This document shows positions 22,283 to 23,687 of a DNA stretch of 23,687 nt, one piece after another. How positions within the stretch are numbered: position 1 is the first letter of the stretch; each line of letters opens with the position of its first letter. Origin of the DNA: Reclinomonas americana ATCC 50394 (Eukaryota > Jakobida > Jakobea > Jakobida); the NCBI GenBank assembly GCA_048213135.1, contig PS015012.1:1-23687 (forward strand), given 5' to 3'. Under the pieces are notes generated by a model. That model was not told where the DNA came from, searched no databases, and was given only the letters and a program-made list of their open reading frames with translations. The position numbers and the translations under genes were made by a program.

Positions 22283-23623
22283 ATGGAGACACTGTCAGGC
22301 TTGGCGTCGTCCTCGTCCAAGCTCATGACGCTGAAGGTTCGCGAAGAAGTGTCTGAAAACCGACGCGCGTTGTGTCGGTTGTGAACGCACTCTCGCACAC
22401 TCGCGCGCTCTCACTCTCTCTCTCTCTCTCGCAACACACACTCTCTATCACTTCCCCTCTCTTACTCATGTGAGCGCGCCTCACGTTTTCCAATCTCGCG
22501 CTGATGGTTTGTCCGATCTCATTGCCCACACAGAGTGATGAGCTGGATCGCCTGCAACGAGAGAACGCCGAACTGCGACAGCAGCTGAGCTTCAAAGAGC
22601 GCAGTGTGACCGCCATTCGCACAAGTCTCTTGCAGGAAGTGGTGCGTATAGCGCACTCACTCACTCGCTTTGATGGTAGGTCACTCATTCTCTCCGCTGC
22701 AGGTGCAGCTGCGTGAGCACATCCGCAAGCTGAGTGCTGCCGCTGCGTCGGCGGCGACCATGGGAGGCAGTCGCGGAGGAGCTCGTGCCAGCACACCGCC
22801 TCTTCCGTCGAGCATGTCATCGCCACCGCCATCAGCGGCCGACAGTGAAGTGCACAGTGTGTTTGACTGGCTAGGTGCGCGCTGCTGCTGTACGTGCGAG
22901 AGTGCGTGTCTGTGATGGTTGAAGCGTGCGGCGTGTGCGCAGCGTTTGCGGAAGAGGCCGCACGGCGATCGTTTGAGGCCGGGCTTGGTGTGGCAGTGGA
23001 TGCGGCCGACATGGTGGACGAGTCGCATGCGGCTGCGCTGGCGGCGCTGGTGGGCGATGTGGAGCCGGTGGCGGTGCTGGAGGGCACGGAGATTGCGGAT
23101 GTGTCGATGCTGGAGCGCATTCGGCGGTCGCCGCTGCGTGAGCCGGCGGTGTTGCGGGCGCGCTACGAGCAACTGTTGCAGCTGAAGCACGCCGAGGTGG
23201 AGGCGCTGCAGGCGTCGCTCACGGTGGCACTGGATGCCGCCGATCGCCTGCGCGCGGGCGACAAGCGCTCCTTTGCGCACGATGAGGGTGGGTCTTGTGT
23301 ACGCACAGTTGTCTCTTGGCTTTCTCAACTGACGTGATGGGCGATCAGAGACGACGCAGGCGATGCGAGCGCGCAGTGCACTGCTCGGCGACGAGACTGA
23401 CAAGACTCCGTTCGCCAGCCGACAGGAACGCGATGTTCTGCGCCTCCTTCACCGTGCGGAGCACATGATGTCGGCGTTGACAGACGCGGCGCAGGGTGAG
23501 CTGGCAAGTATCGAGGCTGAGGAGATGCTGGCGTCGCAGGCGCGTGAACGCGAAATCGGTCGTGTGCGTGTGCTACAAGAGGAGAACACTCGTCTGAAGG
23601 AGCGAGTGCGCGCCCTGGAAACG
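22283..23623 (+). CDS. Coiled-coil protein of unknown family, N-terminal part
   Basis: Five exons: 22283-22336 (or -22348), 22534-22641, 22703-22874, 22943-23287, 23349-23623. They give 318 residues in one frame and continue past the window after donor GTATGG. The start is METLSGLASSSSK. Exon 2 is a clear coiled coil (DELDRLQRENAELRQQL), continued by LLQEV-VQLREHIRKL. Then comes a Ser/Pro/Gly-rich linker, an Ala-rich helical region (FAEEAARRSFEAG ... HAAALAALVGDVEPVAVLEG), a second coiled coil (YEQLLQLKHAEVEALQASL) and a third (RVRVLQEENTRLKERVRALE). This suits a cytoskeletal, centrosomal or scaffold protein, but no named domain is visible. The first donor (GTTCGC or GTGTCT) is undecided; both keep the frame. 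Confidence 0.8.
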
Positions 23624-23687
23624 GTATGGTGGTAATCATCTGTCCTGCCTGCCTGCCTGCCTGTCATTTCTTTCGTGTGTGTCTGCA

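Overview
This is a nuclear fragment from an intron-dense, microsatellite-rich unicellular eukaryote. No prokaryotic operon structure is present. Every gene I could resolve is broken by short introns, mostly 60-90 nt, and the reading frame runs correctly through the splice sites I propose. The genes are of eukaryotic families: a tandem CCCH zinc finger, ATG101, FSH1-type serine hydrolase, PLAC8, and a giant beta-helix receptor-like protein. I cannot name the species. A protist with compact genes (amoebozoan, apusomonad, stramenopile or similar) fits; an animal or plant does not.

Layout: 16-575 (-) is the 3' part of a TIS11-like CCCH gene whose 5' part lies in gap 685-1383. 1384-1766 (+) is the 3' end of an unidentified acidic protein. 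2941-3231 (+) is the C-terminal end of ATG101, cut by gap 2697-2940. It converges on 3441-4683 (-), a complete seven-exon FSH-type serine hydrolase; a ~128-bp tandem duplication sits between the two 3' ends. 4855-6484 (-) is a PLAC8 gene made of 13-14 very small exons. 6739-7615 is a gap flanked by CT and TACG/CGT repeats. 7898-22099 (-) is one gene of at least 57 exons encoding a ~3,240-residue protein: signal peptide, long right-handed beta-helix, Cys-rich EGF/ephrin-like segment, and about nine membrane helices. 22283-23623 (+), divergent from it by 183 bp, is the 5' part of a coiled-coil protein that runs off the window.

The most notable result is in splicing. About 80 introns can be placed by frame. 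At least eleven use the unusual donor GTTGCG, at least one uses GC-AG, and several exons are extremely small (candidate 3, 3 and 9 nt; 16, 18, 18, 18 and 21 nt). In the giant gene many introns split a glycine codon at the same point of the beta-helix repeat, so repeats and introns appear to have multiplied together. No RNA gene, transposon, CRISPR or virus was found. All gene models are manual conceptual translations and no database search was run.
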